Assembly: GCF_900114995.1 (NCBI RefSeq)
Contig: NZ_FOUX01000003.1
Span: 930,001-994,000 of the forward strand
DNA: 64,000 bases
From: Chitinophaga sp. YR627
GTDB taxonomy: Bacteria; Bacteroidota; Bacteroidia; Chitinophagales; Chitinophagaceae
Direction of reading: 5' to 3'
Position numbers and translations under genes: made by a program. Positions 45,689 through 55,783 of this stretch are shown here, piece by piece (position 1 is the first letter of the stretch; every line of letters starts with the position of its first letter). Below the pieces are notes generated by a model. It was not told the origin of the DNA and searched no databases. It worked only from the letters and a program-made list of their open reading frames with translations.

Positions 45689-46720
45689 TTGCAGCATATA
45701 TCAAAAAAGAAGGCCTTTTTCCCCCTGAATCCTTCCTTCAGAGGTTATCTTAAACTATACGAACGGGAGGTAAAACTACCTGTCTCTTATGAGGAGATGC
45801 GTTATTTTGATAACAGCATTCCGGTATACGATAAGGATGGAAAAGACACCCTGTGGGAGTCTGTTTTTTATCCGCAGAGTATGCATCAGCAGTTACATGC
45901 AGGCCTGAAGAGAATTTATTCTATTATGAAAGCGGGAGGTGATTTCACTGCGGAGGAACACCTGGAAGTGGAGCGTATTGATTTCTGCACCTTTGGTAAT
46001 TCTCATCCATTCCGTATCAGGATACGCAACACATACAATGATGTGTATGACTACTTCTATGTAAAGGTGGCGGATGCTTCCCGTATTTACGGACTGGAGC
46101 TGGAACACATCTTATCTCCTTATGTGATCAATTTTATTGTTGATGGAAATACGCTGATTGAAGAGCATATTGCCGGCGTACCGGGAGATCAGTTCATTCT
46201 GCAATATATGAACCGGCCGGAGTTTAACCCTAAGCGTATTGCCAAGGAATTCGTCAAATTTAATGAGCGTTGTTTTGTACGTCTGCTGGGAGATATGCGT
46301 TCCTACAATTTCGTATTTGATATTACCCAGGACTTTGACGATGTACAGTTCCGTATCCGGGCGATCGATTTTGACCAGCAGTTCTATGAGGGTAAGCGTA
46401 CCTTATATATGCCGCAGTTTTTCAAGGAGAACAGGGTGTTTGTGGAACTGGCGATGAAACACCTGAATGCGGAAGTGGTAAAGCAGTACCAACAGGAGGA
46501 ACGTTCTGTTATTGCCCGGAGGATCAAGACCCAACGGCATCGCATAAAGGACCTGAGAGACGTGATCATGACCGATCGGGTCTCCTTTCCCGAAAAAATA
46601 AGTCAGCTGGGACATGAACTGGCACAGTACTACGAGGATCCTGTCTTTTCACGTTGTAAGACAATGGGTGAGATCATTGAACGTAGTCTGAAGCGCCTGC
46701 TGGTGAAAAGTCTTAAATAG
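45689..46720 (+). CDS. Unknown protein with kinase-fold-like motifs
   Basis: A 343-residue soluble protein I do not recognise by name. The order of motifs recalls a protein kinase/aminoglycoside phosphotransferase fold: FYVKVAD (Lys126), LELEH (Glu138/140), a hinge-like LIEEHIAGVPGDQF, then LLGDMRSYNFVF (Asp202, Asn207) and IRAIDFDQ (Asp227/Asp229). A basic helical tail follows (RRIKTQRHRIKDLRDVIM). The start is TTG 45689, because a stop lies five codons upstream; the next ATG (45797) would remove 36 credible residues. The 5' edge abuts repeat element C, and mlaE follows with its own promoter. Kinase assignment is inference. Confidence 0.7.
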   Translation: MQHISKKKAFFPLNPSFRGYLKLYEREVKLPVSYEEMRYFDNSIPVYDKDGKDTLWESVFYPQSMHQQLHAGLKRIYSIMKAGGDFTAEEHLEVERIDFCTFGNSHPFRIRIRNTYNDVYDYFYVKVADASRIYGLELEHILSPYVINFIVDGNTLIEEHIAGVPGDQFILQYMNRPEFNPKRIAKEFVKFNERCFVRLLGDMRSYNFVFDITQDFDDVQFRIRAIDFDQQFYEGKRTLYMPQFFKENRVFVELAMKHLNAEVVKQYQQEERSVIARRIKTQRHRIKDLRDVIMTDRVSFPEKISQLGHELAQYYEDPVFSRCKTMGEIIERSLKRLLVKSLK

Positions 46721-46762
46721 CCGGAACCCGCCGGGGGCTATGTAGTCCCAACTATTTTTCCC

Positions 46763-46770
46763 TATCTTTG
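46763..46770 (+). promoter_or_regulatory. -7 element of mlaE
   Basis: TATCTTTG matches TAnnTTTG and ends 7 nt before the ATG, implying a leader of only a few nucleotides. Confidence 0.6.
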
Positions 46771-46777
46771 GCCAGTT

Positions 46778-47521
46778 ATGGAATTTAGATTCTTTCATCA
46801 TTTCGGAAGCTACCTGCTTATGCTCAAGGGCATGTTTTCCCGTCCGGAAAATATGCGTATGTTCTGGAAGGAGTTTATGCGCCAATGTGTGGATATCGGT
46901 ATCGGATCATTAGGGATTGTACTGATTATTTCGATGTTCATGGGAGGGGTAACCACCCTGCAGATTGCTTATCAGCTGGTAAGCCCTGTTATCCCCAGAT
47001 CAACGATTGCACAAATTGTAAGAGATACCATCATACTTGAATTTGCCCCCACACTGACCTGTATCGTACTGGCGGGTGTGGTAGGTTCCAAGATCGCCTC
47101 TGAACTGGGGAATATGCGTGTATCTGAACAGATTGACGCGCAGGAGATCATGGGTATCAACACCAAAGGATACCTGATCATGCCTAAGATCCTGGCTGCT
47201 ATCATTATGATACCCTGTCTCATTGCCATTGCCGGTTTTCTGGGTATCTGGGGTGGTCAGAAGGCGGGAGAGCTGGGAGGGATCCTTTCAGCGGAACAAT
47301 ACTGGCAGGGACTCAGACAGGACTTCAGGGCCTATAATATATTTTTCGCCCTCTTTAAGGCCTTCGTATTTGCCTTTATTATTGCCAGTGTACCCTCGTA
47401 CTATGGTTATCATGTGCAGGGGGGAGCGTTAGAGATCGGTAAAGCCAGTACCAGTGCGGTAGTGGTGACCTGTGTCCTTATATTATTCATGGATTACCTG
47501 CTGGCAGCACTCCTGTTATAA
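46778..47521 (+). CDS. mlaE: MlaE family ABC transporter permease
   Basis: A 247-residue inner-membrane permease of the MlaE/YrbE family, part of the system moving phospholipids between the inner and outer membranes. The family core is seen: IVLIISMFMGGVTTLQIAYQL, EFAPTLTCIVLAGVVGSKIASELG and EQIDAQEIMGINTKGYLIMP. Five to six hydrophobic segments. The ATPase gene follows after 77 nt. An MlaD/MCE gene is not next to them here, since sucD follows mlaF. Confidence 0.93.
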   Translation: MEFRFFHHFGSYLLMLKGMFSRPENMRMFWKEFMRQCVDIGIGSLGIVLIISMFMGGVTTLQIAYQLVSPVIPRSTIAQIVRDTIILEFAPTLTCIVLAGVVGSKIASELGNMRVSEQIDAQEIMGINTKGYLIMPKILAAIIMIPCLIAIAGFLGIWGGQKAGELGGILSAEQYWQGLRQDFRAYNIFFALFKAFVFAFIIASVPSYYGYHVQGGALEIGKASTSAVVVTCVLILFMDYLLAALLL

Positions 47522-47580
47522 AGAAAATCGCCCATTACAGACGGAAAGAAAGGCATTATTCAGCGTTTTGTAGTTCGGTT

Positions 47581-47594
47581 CCTAATTCGTAATT
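47581..47594. repeat. Single half-arm of the heptamer repeat
   Basis: CCTAATTCGTAATT is identical to 42659-42672 of element B. It stands just before the mlaF ATG without an inverted partner. Confidence 0.5.
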
Positions 47595-47598
47595 ATTT

Positions 47599-48402
47599 AT
47601 GATTGAATTGGTTAATATTAAGAAGGGCTTTGGTGATAAGGTCATTTTGCCGGATGTTACTGCCACAATGGAGACCGGGAAAGTGAACCTGATCATTGGT
47701 AGCAGTGGCAGTGGAAAGACGGTAATGATGAAATGTATGGTGGGACTGATGCCGGTGGATGAAGGTAAAATACTCTACGATGGCAGGGATTTTACCAATA
47801 TGAGTGAGCATGAGAAGAAGGAGGTCCGCCAGCAGATCGGTATGCTGTTCCAGGGATCGGCCCTGTTTGACAGTATGACAGTAGAAGAAAACGTAATGTT
47901 TCCCCTGGAAATGTTCGGAAAAGGCAGCCATAAAGACAAAAGAAACCGTGTCATGGAGTGTCTGGAAAGGGTGCAACTGAAAGATGCGGCAAAAAAGTAT
48001 CCTGCGGAGATCAGTGGTGGTATGAAGAAAAGGGTGGGTATCGCAAGGGCTATTGTATTGAATCCCAAATACTTATTCTGCGATGAGCCCAATTCAGGCC
48101 TGGACCCGCAAACCTCCCTGCTGATAGATAAGCTGATCAAAGATTTAACACTGGAGTACAACATTACGACGGTGATCAATACCCACGATATGAACACCGT
48201 AATGGAAAGCGGTGACCATATCGTATATATGTATAAAGGGCGCAAACAGTGGGAAGGAAGTAATAAAGACATCATTTTCAGTAAAGATGAGAAGCTGAAT
48301 GACTTTATCTTTGCATCCGACTTCCTTCGCGAGGCGAAAGAAATGCGGCAGATGGAAATGTTCCAGAGTCAGGATTGGCGGAATAAGTTAAAAAAAGATT
48401 GA
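47599..48402 (+). CDS. mlaF: MlaF family ABC transporter ATP-binding protein
   Basis: A 267-residue ABC ATPase partnering MlaE. Walker A IIGSSGSGKTVMMK, signature ISGGMKKRVGIARAI (the GGM-K form is typical of MlaF), Walker B YLFCDEPNSGLDP and the switch His in VINTHDMNTV. It powers lipid transport across the envelope. It follows mlaE after a spacer that contains a heptamer half-arm. Confidence 0.93.
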   Translation: MIELVNIKKGFGDKVILPDVTATMETGKVNLIIGSSGSGKTVMMKCMVGLMPVDEGKILYDGRDFTNMSEHEKKEVRQQIGMLFQGSALFDSMTVEENVMFPLEMFGKGSHKDKRNRVMECLERVQLKDAAKKYPAEISGGMKKRVGIARAIVLNPKYLFCDEPNSGLDPQTSLLIDKLIKDLTLEYNITTVINTHDMNTVMESGDHIVYMYKGRKQWEGSNKDIIFSKDEKLNDFIFASDFLREAKEMRQMEMFQSQDWRNKLKKD

Positions 48403-48425
48403 TTTGGAAATTGGCATTAGGACTT

Positions 48426-48433
48426 TAATTTTG
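48426..48433 (+). promoter_or_regulatory. -7 element of sucD
   Basis: TAATTTTG matches TAnnTTTG, 34 nt before the sucD ATG. Confidence 0.5.
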
Positions 48434-48467
48434 CCGATATCTATTATAAAACAATAAACCAAGCGCG

Positions 48468-49349
48468 ATGAGTGTTTTAGTTAATAAGAATAGCAAAGTG
48501 ATTGTACAGGGCTTTACCGGTACAGAGGGCACTTTCCATGCCACACAGATGATCGAATACGGTACGCAGGTAGTAGGTGGCGTTACGCCAGGCAAAGGCG
48601 GCAGTAAACACCTGGATCGTCCGGTTTTTAACACCGTAGACGATGCAGTAAAAGCAACAGGCGCTGATGTTTCTATCATTTTCGTTCCACCAGGCTTCGC
48701 TGCAGACGCCATCATGGAAGCTGCAGAAGCTGGTATCGCACTGATCGTTTGTATCACTGAAGGTATTCCTGTACAGGACATGATCAGAGCTAAAAACTTC
48801 CTGGTTGGCCGTAACAGCCGCCTGATCGGACCTAACTGCCCTGGTGTAATCACTGCAGAAGAGGCTAAAGTAGGTATCATGCCTGGTTTTATTTTCAAGA
48901 AAGGTAACATCGGTATCGTATCTAAATCCGGTACTTTAACATATGAAGCTGCTGATCAGGTAGTTAAAGCTGGTCTGGGTGTATCTACCGCTATCGGTAT
49001 CGGTGGAGACCCAATCATCGGTACGCCAACCAAAGATGCGGTTGAACTGCTGATGAACGATCCGGAAACTGTTGGTATCATCATGATCGGTGAGATCGGT
49101 GGTAGCATGGAAGCTGACGCTGCAAAATGGATCAAAGAAAACGGTACTAAACCGGTAGTTGGTTTCATCGCTGGTCAGACTGCGCCTCCAGGCCGTCGTA
49201 TGGGCCACGCTGGTGCGATCATCGGTGGTGCTGACGATACAGCAGCTGCTAAGATGAAGATCATGGCAGAATGTGGTGTTCACGTAGTAGAAAGCCCTGC
49301 TAACATTGGTAAAACAATGGCAGAAGTACTGAAAGCTGTTAAAGCATAA
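48468..49349 (+). CDS. sucD: Succinate-CoA ligase, ADP/GDP-forming, alpha subunit
   Basis: A 293-residue alpha subunit of the TCA-cycle enzyme that makes succinate, CoA and ATP/GTP from succinyl-CoA. CoA-binding [22 protein letters not shown] and the phospho-His247 in [11 protein letters not shown] are present, together with PNCPGVI. Normal length. sucC is not in the window, so the two subunits are encoded apart. A clear terminator follows. Confidence 0.97.
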   Translation: MSVLVNKNSKVIVQGFTGTEGTFHATQMIEYGTQVVGGVTPGKGGSKHLDRPVFNTVDDAVKATGADVSIIFVPPGFAADAIMEAAEAGIALIVCITEGIPVQDMIRAKNFLVGRNSRLIGPNCPGVITAEEAKVGIMPGFIFKKGNIGIVSKSGTLTYEAADQVVKAGLGVSTAIGIGGDPIIGTPTKDAVELLMNDPETVGIIMIGEIGGSMEADAAKWIKENGTKPVVGFIAGQTAPPGRRMGHAGAIIGGADDTAAAKMKIMAECGVHVVESPANIGKTMAEVLKAVKA

Positions 49350-49372
49350 TAATCAATAGATTATGTAATATT

Positions 49373-49404
49373 AATCCTCCCTCGGTTTAATCCGTGGGAG
49401 GATT
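49373..49404 (+). terminator. Terminator after sucD
   Basis: Stem AATCCTCCC / GGGAGGATT with an inner CGG/CCG pair and a run of T. Confidence 0.88.
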
Positions 49405-49503
49405 TTTTTTTCGCCCCGGCATATTTTTATTGACTTTTACAACGGAACCCTGTGGAATAGGAGCAAAAATTGCATCCTGTTCCGGAGACAAACTGAATAT
49501 CAA

Positions 49504-52500
49504 ATGCTATCCCACATGCGTTTAATCGGAATTGCTTTTATTTTATTAATCCTAAGCTGTACAACCGCCATGGCACAGTTCAATTATGACTCGCACTGGA
49601 AGAAGGTAAAAGAGTTAAATGACAAGAATCTATTCAAATCGGCCCTGCAGGAACTGGACGCCATTGCTGAAAATGCCTCAAAACAACAGCATGAATCCCA
49701 GTTACTTAAAACGTACATCTACAGGATCAGGTATGTTGCTGAAGTAGAAGACGGTATCCCCGAAAATGGACAGGTGGCCCGCTGGAAAACCCAGTCGTTT
49801 TCCCTTGCCTCCCGCGCCATACTGAAAAGTATACAGGCAGAATCCCTGCTGAGATACCTGCAGAATAACAGGTATGAACTGTACAACCGCACCGACGTAC
49901 AGGGCGATACCTCCATGGATGTATCCACCTGGAGCGAAGCCCGTCTGCATCGTGAGATAGCTGCAGCATATGCGGCTTCCCTCAAAGATGTGGAAGTACT
50001 GAAAAAGACAGATATCAGCAAGTACAGCGATATCGTAAAAGAAGGTGTCGGCGATACCCGCAAACTGCGGCCTACCCTGTATGACCTGCTCGCACACCGT
50101 GCACTGGAGTATTACAAATCTGGAGAAAGCCTGGTGACCAGTCCGGAGAATCAATTCGAAGTGACTGACCCCGCTGCATTTGCTCCGGCGGCCGTTTTCA
50201 TGCAACATGCATTCATTACGACCGATACCGTTTCCCTCCAATATAAAGCGCTCCTGTTGTTACAGGACCTGATGCGCCTGCATGCGAAAGAAAAAACATC
50301 GCTGCTGAACCTGGACCTGGAAAGAACAGCATATGTCAACCAGGTGTCTGTAATGCCTGAAAAAGATGCAGCCTATCTGGCTTTGCTGAAGTCACAGGAA
50401 CAGGCCTATGCCGGTGAAAAAGAAGTAACGCAGGTACTCGCGCAACTGGCAAGCTATTACTATACACAAAGTAATCAGAAGGATGCTGTCAACATAGATG
50501 GAATGACCGCATCCGAAGCGTCTAAAAAAGCGAAGGAATTATGTGAGAAAGGCGTAAAACTGGCGCCGGGATCAGTTGGTAGCGCCAGCTGTGGCGATCT
50601 GCTGGCAAGCATCAACCGTAAACTGCTGCAACTGCAAACAGAACTGGTGAATCTCCCGGATCAACCTTTCCGTACACTGGTAACCTATCGTAACACAGAT
50701 AAGATCTATCTGAGAGCAGTGCGTATTGATGAAGATTTCCGCGCCTCTCTGCGTGCAGCACAGAACGACTATCGTGATACGACAAACCGTTACTGGCGAC
50801 TGATGCTGGAAAGACAACCTGTTAAATCCTGGGAGCAGGGGTTGACAGGGGCAGATGATTACCGTTCACATTCCGCAGAGATCAAAATAGATGCATTGCC
50901 TTTAGGAATGTATATGATCGTGGCAAGTGTGAAGAAAGAATTCTCCCTGAAGGAAAATCTGCTGGCAGTACAGTTTGTACATGTTTCCAATATCAGTTAC
51001 GTATTGCGTGAGTATAACGAAAGTGATATCACCAACAAGTATTATGCACTGCATCGTCAGACAGGGCAGCCATTACCTGGTACCACACTGAAAATATGGT
51101 CACAGAAAAATACGGGGAATAAAGAAAAAATGACCCTGTCTCAGACTTACACCGCAGGCAAAGACGGCTCAATGGATGTGAAGTGGGAAAACAACCGTGA
51201 GAATGTAAGACTGGAATGGACCAATGGAAGTGATGACCTGTTTATCGACGAACACAAATACGTATACAGTTATAAATACCAGCAGGAGTCAGATGAAATG
51301 AAGGACAAACATAGCAGCTTCCTGTTTACCGACAGGGCTATTTATCGTCCGGGACAAACGCTGTATTTCAAAGGGATCGCATTAGCCAGAAAAGAGAAAG
51401 GCAGTCGTGTGGTAACCGATCTGCATACTACTGTACAGTTGTATGATGTGAACGGAGAACTGGTGGACAGTATCAAAGTAACTACCGGTGAATTCGGTAC
51501 TTACGCTGGTAAATTCACTCTCCCGATGGGCCGTCTGAATGGTGAGTTCCATATTCAGGAAATTGGCGGAGAAGGATATACCACCTTTAATGTAGAGGAA
51601 TACAAACGTCCTAAATTCTATGTAGAATTTGAGCCGGTACGTGGCACTTATCGCGTGAATGATTCCGTAAAAGTAACAGCAAAAGCACTGGCTTACGCCG
51701 GTAATAATATTGATGGTGCAAAGGTAGAGTACAGAGTAGTGAGAAGGGCGCGTTTCCCCTATCCATGGATGATGTGGAGAATGCCTTATCAGAGTGCTTC
51801 CCGTGAGATCGCACATGGCGAAGCAAAGACAGGTGCAGATGGTACGTTCAATGTGTCATTTGCTGCATTACCTGATCTGAAAATACCAGCATCCCTGAAA
51901 CCGATCTTCACTTATGAAGTATCTGCAACCGTAACAGATCTCAACGGAGAAACACACAGCGGAGAGCAGACAGTGAATGCAGGTTATCAGGCATTGGAAG
52001 TAAAGATCAATCTGGCAGACAGGGTACAGGCAAAAGACCTGGATTCAGTAAGCATCGTTACACAGAACCTGAATGGCAATTTCGAATCAGCGAATGTAGC
52101 AGTAACTGTTAGTCCGGTGAAACCAGCTGCACGTCTGCTGAGAAGCAGATTCTGGGATAAACCTGATCAGTTCATCATCCCGCAGGCGGAATACGAAAAA
52201 CTGTTCCCGCATGATATCTACAGAGATGAGAATGAACAGGAAAGCTGGGCAAGAGAAAATGCCATACTGACACAATCCGCTACTACCAGTGCACAGTCAA
52301 GAGTAGCATTAGGTAAGCAGAAATTGGCTGCTGGCTGGTACGAACTGAAAGTAAGTACAAAAGATAAATACGGTGAAGAAGTAACACAGAAGCAGGTCTT
52401 TGAAGTGATAGATCTGGAGGCGAAGAAACCATCCTATCCTGTGTATGTGTGGAAATACAGCGATATTAAAAGTATCGAACCAGGAGAAAAAAGACAACTG

Positions 52501-55500
52501 CGTATCGGTTCATCTGCAAAAGATGTACATGTATTACAGTTGTCACAACATCCTGACAAGAAAGAACTGTTCAGCAGTTTTGATATCAATGGCAGCATTG
52601 AAAACAAAGACTACACTGCACTGGAAAGTGACAGAGGTAATGTCGTGTTCCAGTATGCATTTGTAAAAGATAACAGGCTGTATACAGTTGCAGAAACAGT
52701 GAGCGTGCCATGGACAAACAAGGATCTGGATATCACGATCGCTTCACATCGCGATAAACTGCAACCAGGTGAGAAAGAGAAATGGCAGGTGACCATAAAA
52801 GGGTACAAAGGTGAAAAGGTAGCAGCAGAAATGCTGGCGTCTATGTATGATGCATCACTGGACGAATTCCGTATGCAGAGCTGGACAGCCCCATCATTGA
52901 ATCCTTATCTGGATGCTTACAGATACTGGACAGGCGATAACTTTAAGGCCACGTATTCCATGCAACGCGATGATATCAGAGAGAAAGCAAGACCATTTGC
53001 TACACCATTCTCTTATGATGATATTGATTGGTTTGACTGGTATCTGTCAGGTGCGTATGTGCTGTTGCAGGATAAAAATGCGACACAGCAGGAAATAAGT
53101 ATTGTAGGGTACGAGCAGGAGAGAAGAAGAATGATGATGAAGAGGAGTTTAACGCTTGCTGGTGGAATGAGAGCGGAAGCTGCTATGGCAGTACCTGCTC
53201 CGGCAGCCCCGGCGAAAGAGATGGAAATAGCAGGTAATGGATATTTGGCTGCCGATCAGGCGGCTGTAGCACCGGGAGCACTTAATGAATCTGTAGTAGT
53301 TGGGGATGGAACAAAAGCTGTTAAAGAAGCAGAGGCAGCGAAAGTCCAACCACGTAAAAATTTCAACGAAACCGCCTTCTTCCTGCCTGATCTGCGTACA
53401 GATAAAGATGGTAATATCACGTTCGAATTCACTGTTCCGGAAGCATTAACACGCTGGAAATTCTTATCACTTGCGCATACAAAAGATGCTGCCTTTGGTA
53501 CTGCTGAAACGAGCATCGTTACACAGAAACCACTGATGGTACAGCCAAATGCACCGCGTTTCATGCGTGAAGGAGATAAGATCGAATTCTCTGCGAAGAT
53601 CAGCAACCTGGCTGATAGCACCTTACACGGTGAAGCAAGACTGGAACTGCTGGATGCGACGACTATGCAACCGGTAGATGGCTGGTTCCAGAATATCTTC
53701 CCTACACAACATTTCACTGTTGAGAAAGGACAAAGTACTGCTGTAAACTTCCCGGTACAGATACCGTTCAACTTCAATAGTTCACTGGTATATCGTGTAG
53801 TAGCACTGGCAGGTAAATACAGCGATGGTGAGGAAAATGCATTACCGGTACTGACCAATACCATGCTGGTAACAGAAACATTGCCGCTCTCTATGCGCGG
53901 TGATGGTACCCGCAATTTCACCATGCCTAAGCTGCTGAAAAGCGGAGAGTCTGAGACTTTACAACAGCATGCCTTTACTTTGGAGTTTACTTCAAATCCT
54001 GCATGGTATGCCGTACAGGCACTGCCTTACCTGATGGAGTATCCTTATGAATGTTCTGAACAGATCTTCAACAGATATTATGCAAACACACTCGCAACGC
54101 ATATCGCGAATGCAATACCTGGTGTAAAAAGTATGTTTGAAAAATGGCGTACAACTGACACCTCTGCATTGCAGAGTAACCTGCAGAAAAATGAAGAACT
54201 GAAATCAGTATTGCTGCAGGAAACACCATGGGTGCTGGAAGCGAAAAATGAAGCAGAACAGAAGAAACGTATCGCATTGCTGTTTGATCTGCAACGTATG
54301 AGCAGCGAGCAACACAGAGCGATCGAACAGTTAAAGGAACGTCAGCTGAGTAGTGGCGCATTCCCATGGTTCAATGGTATGTGGGAAGACCGTTATATCA
54401 CACAGTATATCCTTGCCGGTTTAGGCCGTCTGCGTGAAGTAGGCGCACTGGGAGAGAAAGAGCTGGAAGACGCAGATGATATCCTTTCAAAAGGTATCCA
54501 CTATGCAGATAAAACGACTGATGATACCTATCACAGACTGAAACAGCTGAAGGTAGATATGAACGCACAGCAGATCGGTTATATCGAAACACATTATCTG
54601 TATACGCGTAGTTTGCTGAAAGGTCAGCAAGAGCTTCCTGCTGAATTCAGAGAGTCTTATCAGTATTATATCACACAGGCGAAGAAATACTGGACGAAAC
54701 TGGGTATCTATCAGCAGGCAATGCTGGCATTTGTATTCAACAGAAGCGGAGACAATAAAACAGCAACGGATATTGTTCGTTCCCTGAAAGAACGCGCTAT
54801 CAATAATCCTGAAACAGGTATGACCTGGAAGGAACTGCGTGGTGGTTACTGGTGGTATGAAGCACCAGTTGAAACACAGTCTATGCTGATCGCTGCCTTC
54901 AAAGAAGTAGGCAACGATTCGGTTGCTATCGGTGATATGAAAACCTGGTTGCTGAAAAACAAACAGACCAATAGCTGGAATACGACGAAAGCAACAGCAG
55001 ACGCTTGTTATGCGATGTTGCTCGGTGGTGGCAACTGGCTGGAAGCAACACCGGAGGTAACGATCAAAGCGGGTAATACTACTGTCAGCAGTGCAACTGA
55101 AAAGACAGAAGCAGGAACCGGATACTTCAAAAAGCAGCTGAATACAACTGAGGTGAAACCTGCTATGGGTAACATCGCAGTAACCGTGAAAGGCAGTAAA
55201 GGACAGCCTTCATGGGGCGCCGCTTACTGGCAGTATTTTGAGCAGCTGGATAAGATCACCGGTGCTGAAACACCGCTGAAACTGGAGAAGCAGTTGTTCA
55301 TTGAAAAGAATACTGCGAACGGTCCGGTGCTGACAGCCATTGAAGACGGTAATAGCCTGAAAGTGGGCAACAAAGTAAAGGTGCGTGTGGTAATGCGTGT
55401 TGACCGTGACATGGAATACGTACACCTGAAAGATATGCGCGCTGCCTGCTTTGAACCTGAAAATGTGATCAGTGACAGTAAATGGCAGAATGGAGTGAGT

Positions 55501-55695
55501 TATTATGAAAGCACGAAAGATGCAAGTACTAATTTCTTCTTTAGCAGTCTGCCGAAAGGTACCTATGTGTTTGAATACACCCTGTTTGTAACACACCAGG
55601 GTAACTTCAGCAATGGTATCAGCACTGCACAGTGTATGTATGCGCCTGAGTTCAGCGCACACAGCGAAGGTATCAGAGTGAAAGTGACCGAATAG
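49504..55695 (+). CDS. Alpha-2-macroglobulin family protein with thioester motif
   Basis: A 2,063-residue exported protein (start 49504, or 49516 at MRLIGIAF). The signal region LILSCTTAMAQ fits either a lipobox or signal peptidase I cleavage. An N-terminal helical part (about 25-380) precedes macroglobulin beta domains with the MG2 segment FLFTDRAIYRPGQTLYFKGI (about 598-620), a Pro/Ala-rich bait-like stretch near 1220-1290, the A2M core AFFLPDLRTDKDGNITFEF, and the thioester motif CSEQ (Cys1517, Gln1520). A terpenoid-toroid helical domain and a C-terminal beta domain follow. Such proteins trap attacking proteases in the periplasm or at the surface. The usual PBP1C partner gene is not adjacent. 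Confidence 0.92.
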   Translation: MLSHMRLIGIAFILLILSCTTAMAQFNYDSHWKKVKELNDKNLFKSALQELDAIAENASKQQHESQLLKTYIYRIRYVAEVEDGIPENGQVARWKTQSFSLASRAILKSIQAESLLRYLQNNRYELYNRTDVQGDTSMDVSTWSEARLHREIAAAYAASLKDVEVLKKTDISKYSDIVKEGVGDTRKLRPTLYDLLAHRALEYYKSGESLVTSPENQFEVTDPAAFAPAAVFMQHAFITTDTVSLQYKALLLLQDLMRLHAKEKTSLLNLDLERTAYVNQVSVMPEKDAAYLALLKSQEQAYAGEKEVTQVLAQLASYYYTQSNQKDAVNIDGMTASEASKKAKELCEKGVKLAPGSVGSASCGDLLASINRKLLQLQTELVNLPDQPFRTLVTYRNTDKIYLRAVRIDEDFRASLRAAQNDYRDTTNRYWRLMLERQPVKSWEQGLTGADDYRSHSAEIKIDALPLGMYMIVASVKKEFSLKENLLAVQFVHVSNISYVLREYNESDITNKYYALHRQTGQPLPGTTLKIWSQKNTGNKEKMTLSQTYTAGKDGSMDVKWENNRENVRLEWTNGSDDLFIDEHKYVYSYKYQQESDEMKDKHSSFLFTDRAIYRPGQTLYFKGIALARKEKGSRVVTDLHTTVQLYDVNGELVDSIKVTTGEFGTYAGKFTLPMGRLNGEFHIQEIGGEGYTTFNVEEYKRPKFYVEFEPVRGTYRVNDSVKVTAKALAYAGNNIDGAKVEYRVVRRARFPYPWMMWRMPYQSASREIAHGEAKTGADGTFNVSFAALPDLKIPASLKPIFTYEVSATVTDLNGETHSGEQTVNAGYQALEVKINLADRVQAKDLDSVSIVTQNLNGNFESANVAVTVSPVKPAARLLRSRFWDKPDQFIIPQAEYEKLFPHDIYRDENEQESWARENAILTQSATTSAQSRVALGKQKLAAGWYELKVSTKDKYGEEVTQKQVFEVIDLEAKKPSYPVYVWKYSDIKSIEPGEKRQLRIGSSAKDVHVLQLSQHPDKKELFSSFDINGSIENKDYTALESDRGNVVFQYAFVKDNRLYTVAETVSVPWTNKDLDITIASHRDKLQPGEKEKWQVTIKGYKGEKVAAEMLASMYDASLDEFRMQSWTAPSLNPYLDAYRYWTGDNFKATYSMQRDDIREKARPFATPFSYDDIDWFDWYLSGAYVLLQDKNATQQEISIVGYEQERRRMMMKRSLTLAGGMRAEAAMAVPAPAAPAKEMEIAGNGYLAADQAAVAPGALNESVVVGDGTKAVKEAEAAKVQPRKNFNETAFFLPDLRTDKDGNITFEFTVPEALTRWKFLSLAHTKDAAFGTAETSIVTQKPLMVQPNAPRFMREGDKIEFSAKISNLADSTLHGEARLELLDATTMQPVDGWFQNIFPTQHFTVEKGQSTAVNFPVQIPFNFNSSLVYRVVALAGKYSDGEENALPVLTNTMLVTETLPLSMRGDGTRNFTMPKLLKSGESETLQQHAFTLEFTSNPAWYAVQALPYLMEYPYECSEQIFNRYYANTLATHIANAIPGVKSMFEKWRTTDTSALQSNLQKNEELKSVLLQETPWVLEAKNEAEQKKRIALLFDLQRMSSEQHRAIEQLKERQLSSGAFPWFNGMWEDRYITQYILAGLGRLREVGALGEKELEDADDILSKGIHYADKTTDDTYHRLKQLKVDMNAQQIGYIETHYLYTRSLLKGQQELPAEFRESYQYYITQAKKYWTKLGIYQQAMLAFVFNRSGDNKTATDIVRSLKERAINNPETGMTWKELRGGYWWYEAPVETQSMLIAAFKEVGNDSVAIGDMKTWLLKNKQTNSWNTTKATADACYAMLLGGGNWLEATPEVTIKAGNTTVSSATEKTEAGTGYFKKQLNTTEVKPAMGNIAVTVKGSKGQPSWGAAYWQYFEQLDKITGAETPLKLEKQLFIEKNTANGPVLTAIEDGNSLKVGNKVKVRVVMRVDRDMEYVHLKDMRAACFEPENVISDSKWQNGVSYYESTKDASTNFFFSSLPKGTYVFEYTLFVTHQGNFSNGISTAQCMYAPEFSAHSEGIRVKVTE

Positions 55696-55717
55696 AACAT
55701 ACCTTTGTTCAGATAAG

Positions 55718-55745
55718 AAGAGCGGATGGGCAACCATCCGCTCTT
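55718..55745 (+). terminator. Terminator after the macroglobulin gene
   Basis: Perfect 12-bp stem AAGAGCGGATGG / CCATCCGCTCTT with a GCAA tetraloop and a T8 tail. Confidence 0.92.
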
Positions 55746-55751
55746 TTTTTT

Positions 55752-55783
55752 GAAACCGGACATATTTGTACCGAAACCGGACA
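55752..55783 (+). promoter_or_regulatory. Paired direct repeat upstream of the FtsX-type permease gene
   Basis: GAAACCGGACA occurs exactly twice (55752-55762, 55773-55783), 21 bp apart or two helical turns, on one DNA face. A TATATTG (55799-55805) follows 15 nt later. It looks like a dimeric activator site. Confidence 0.5.
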
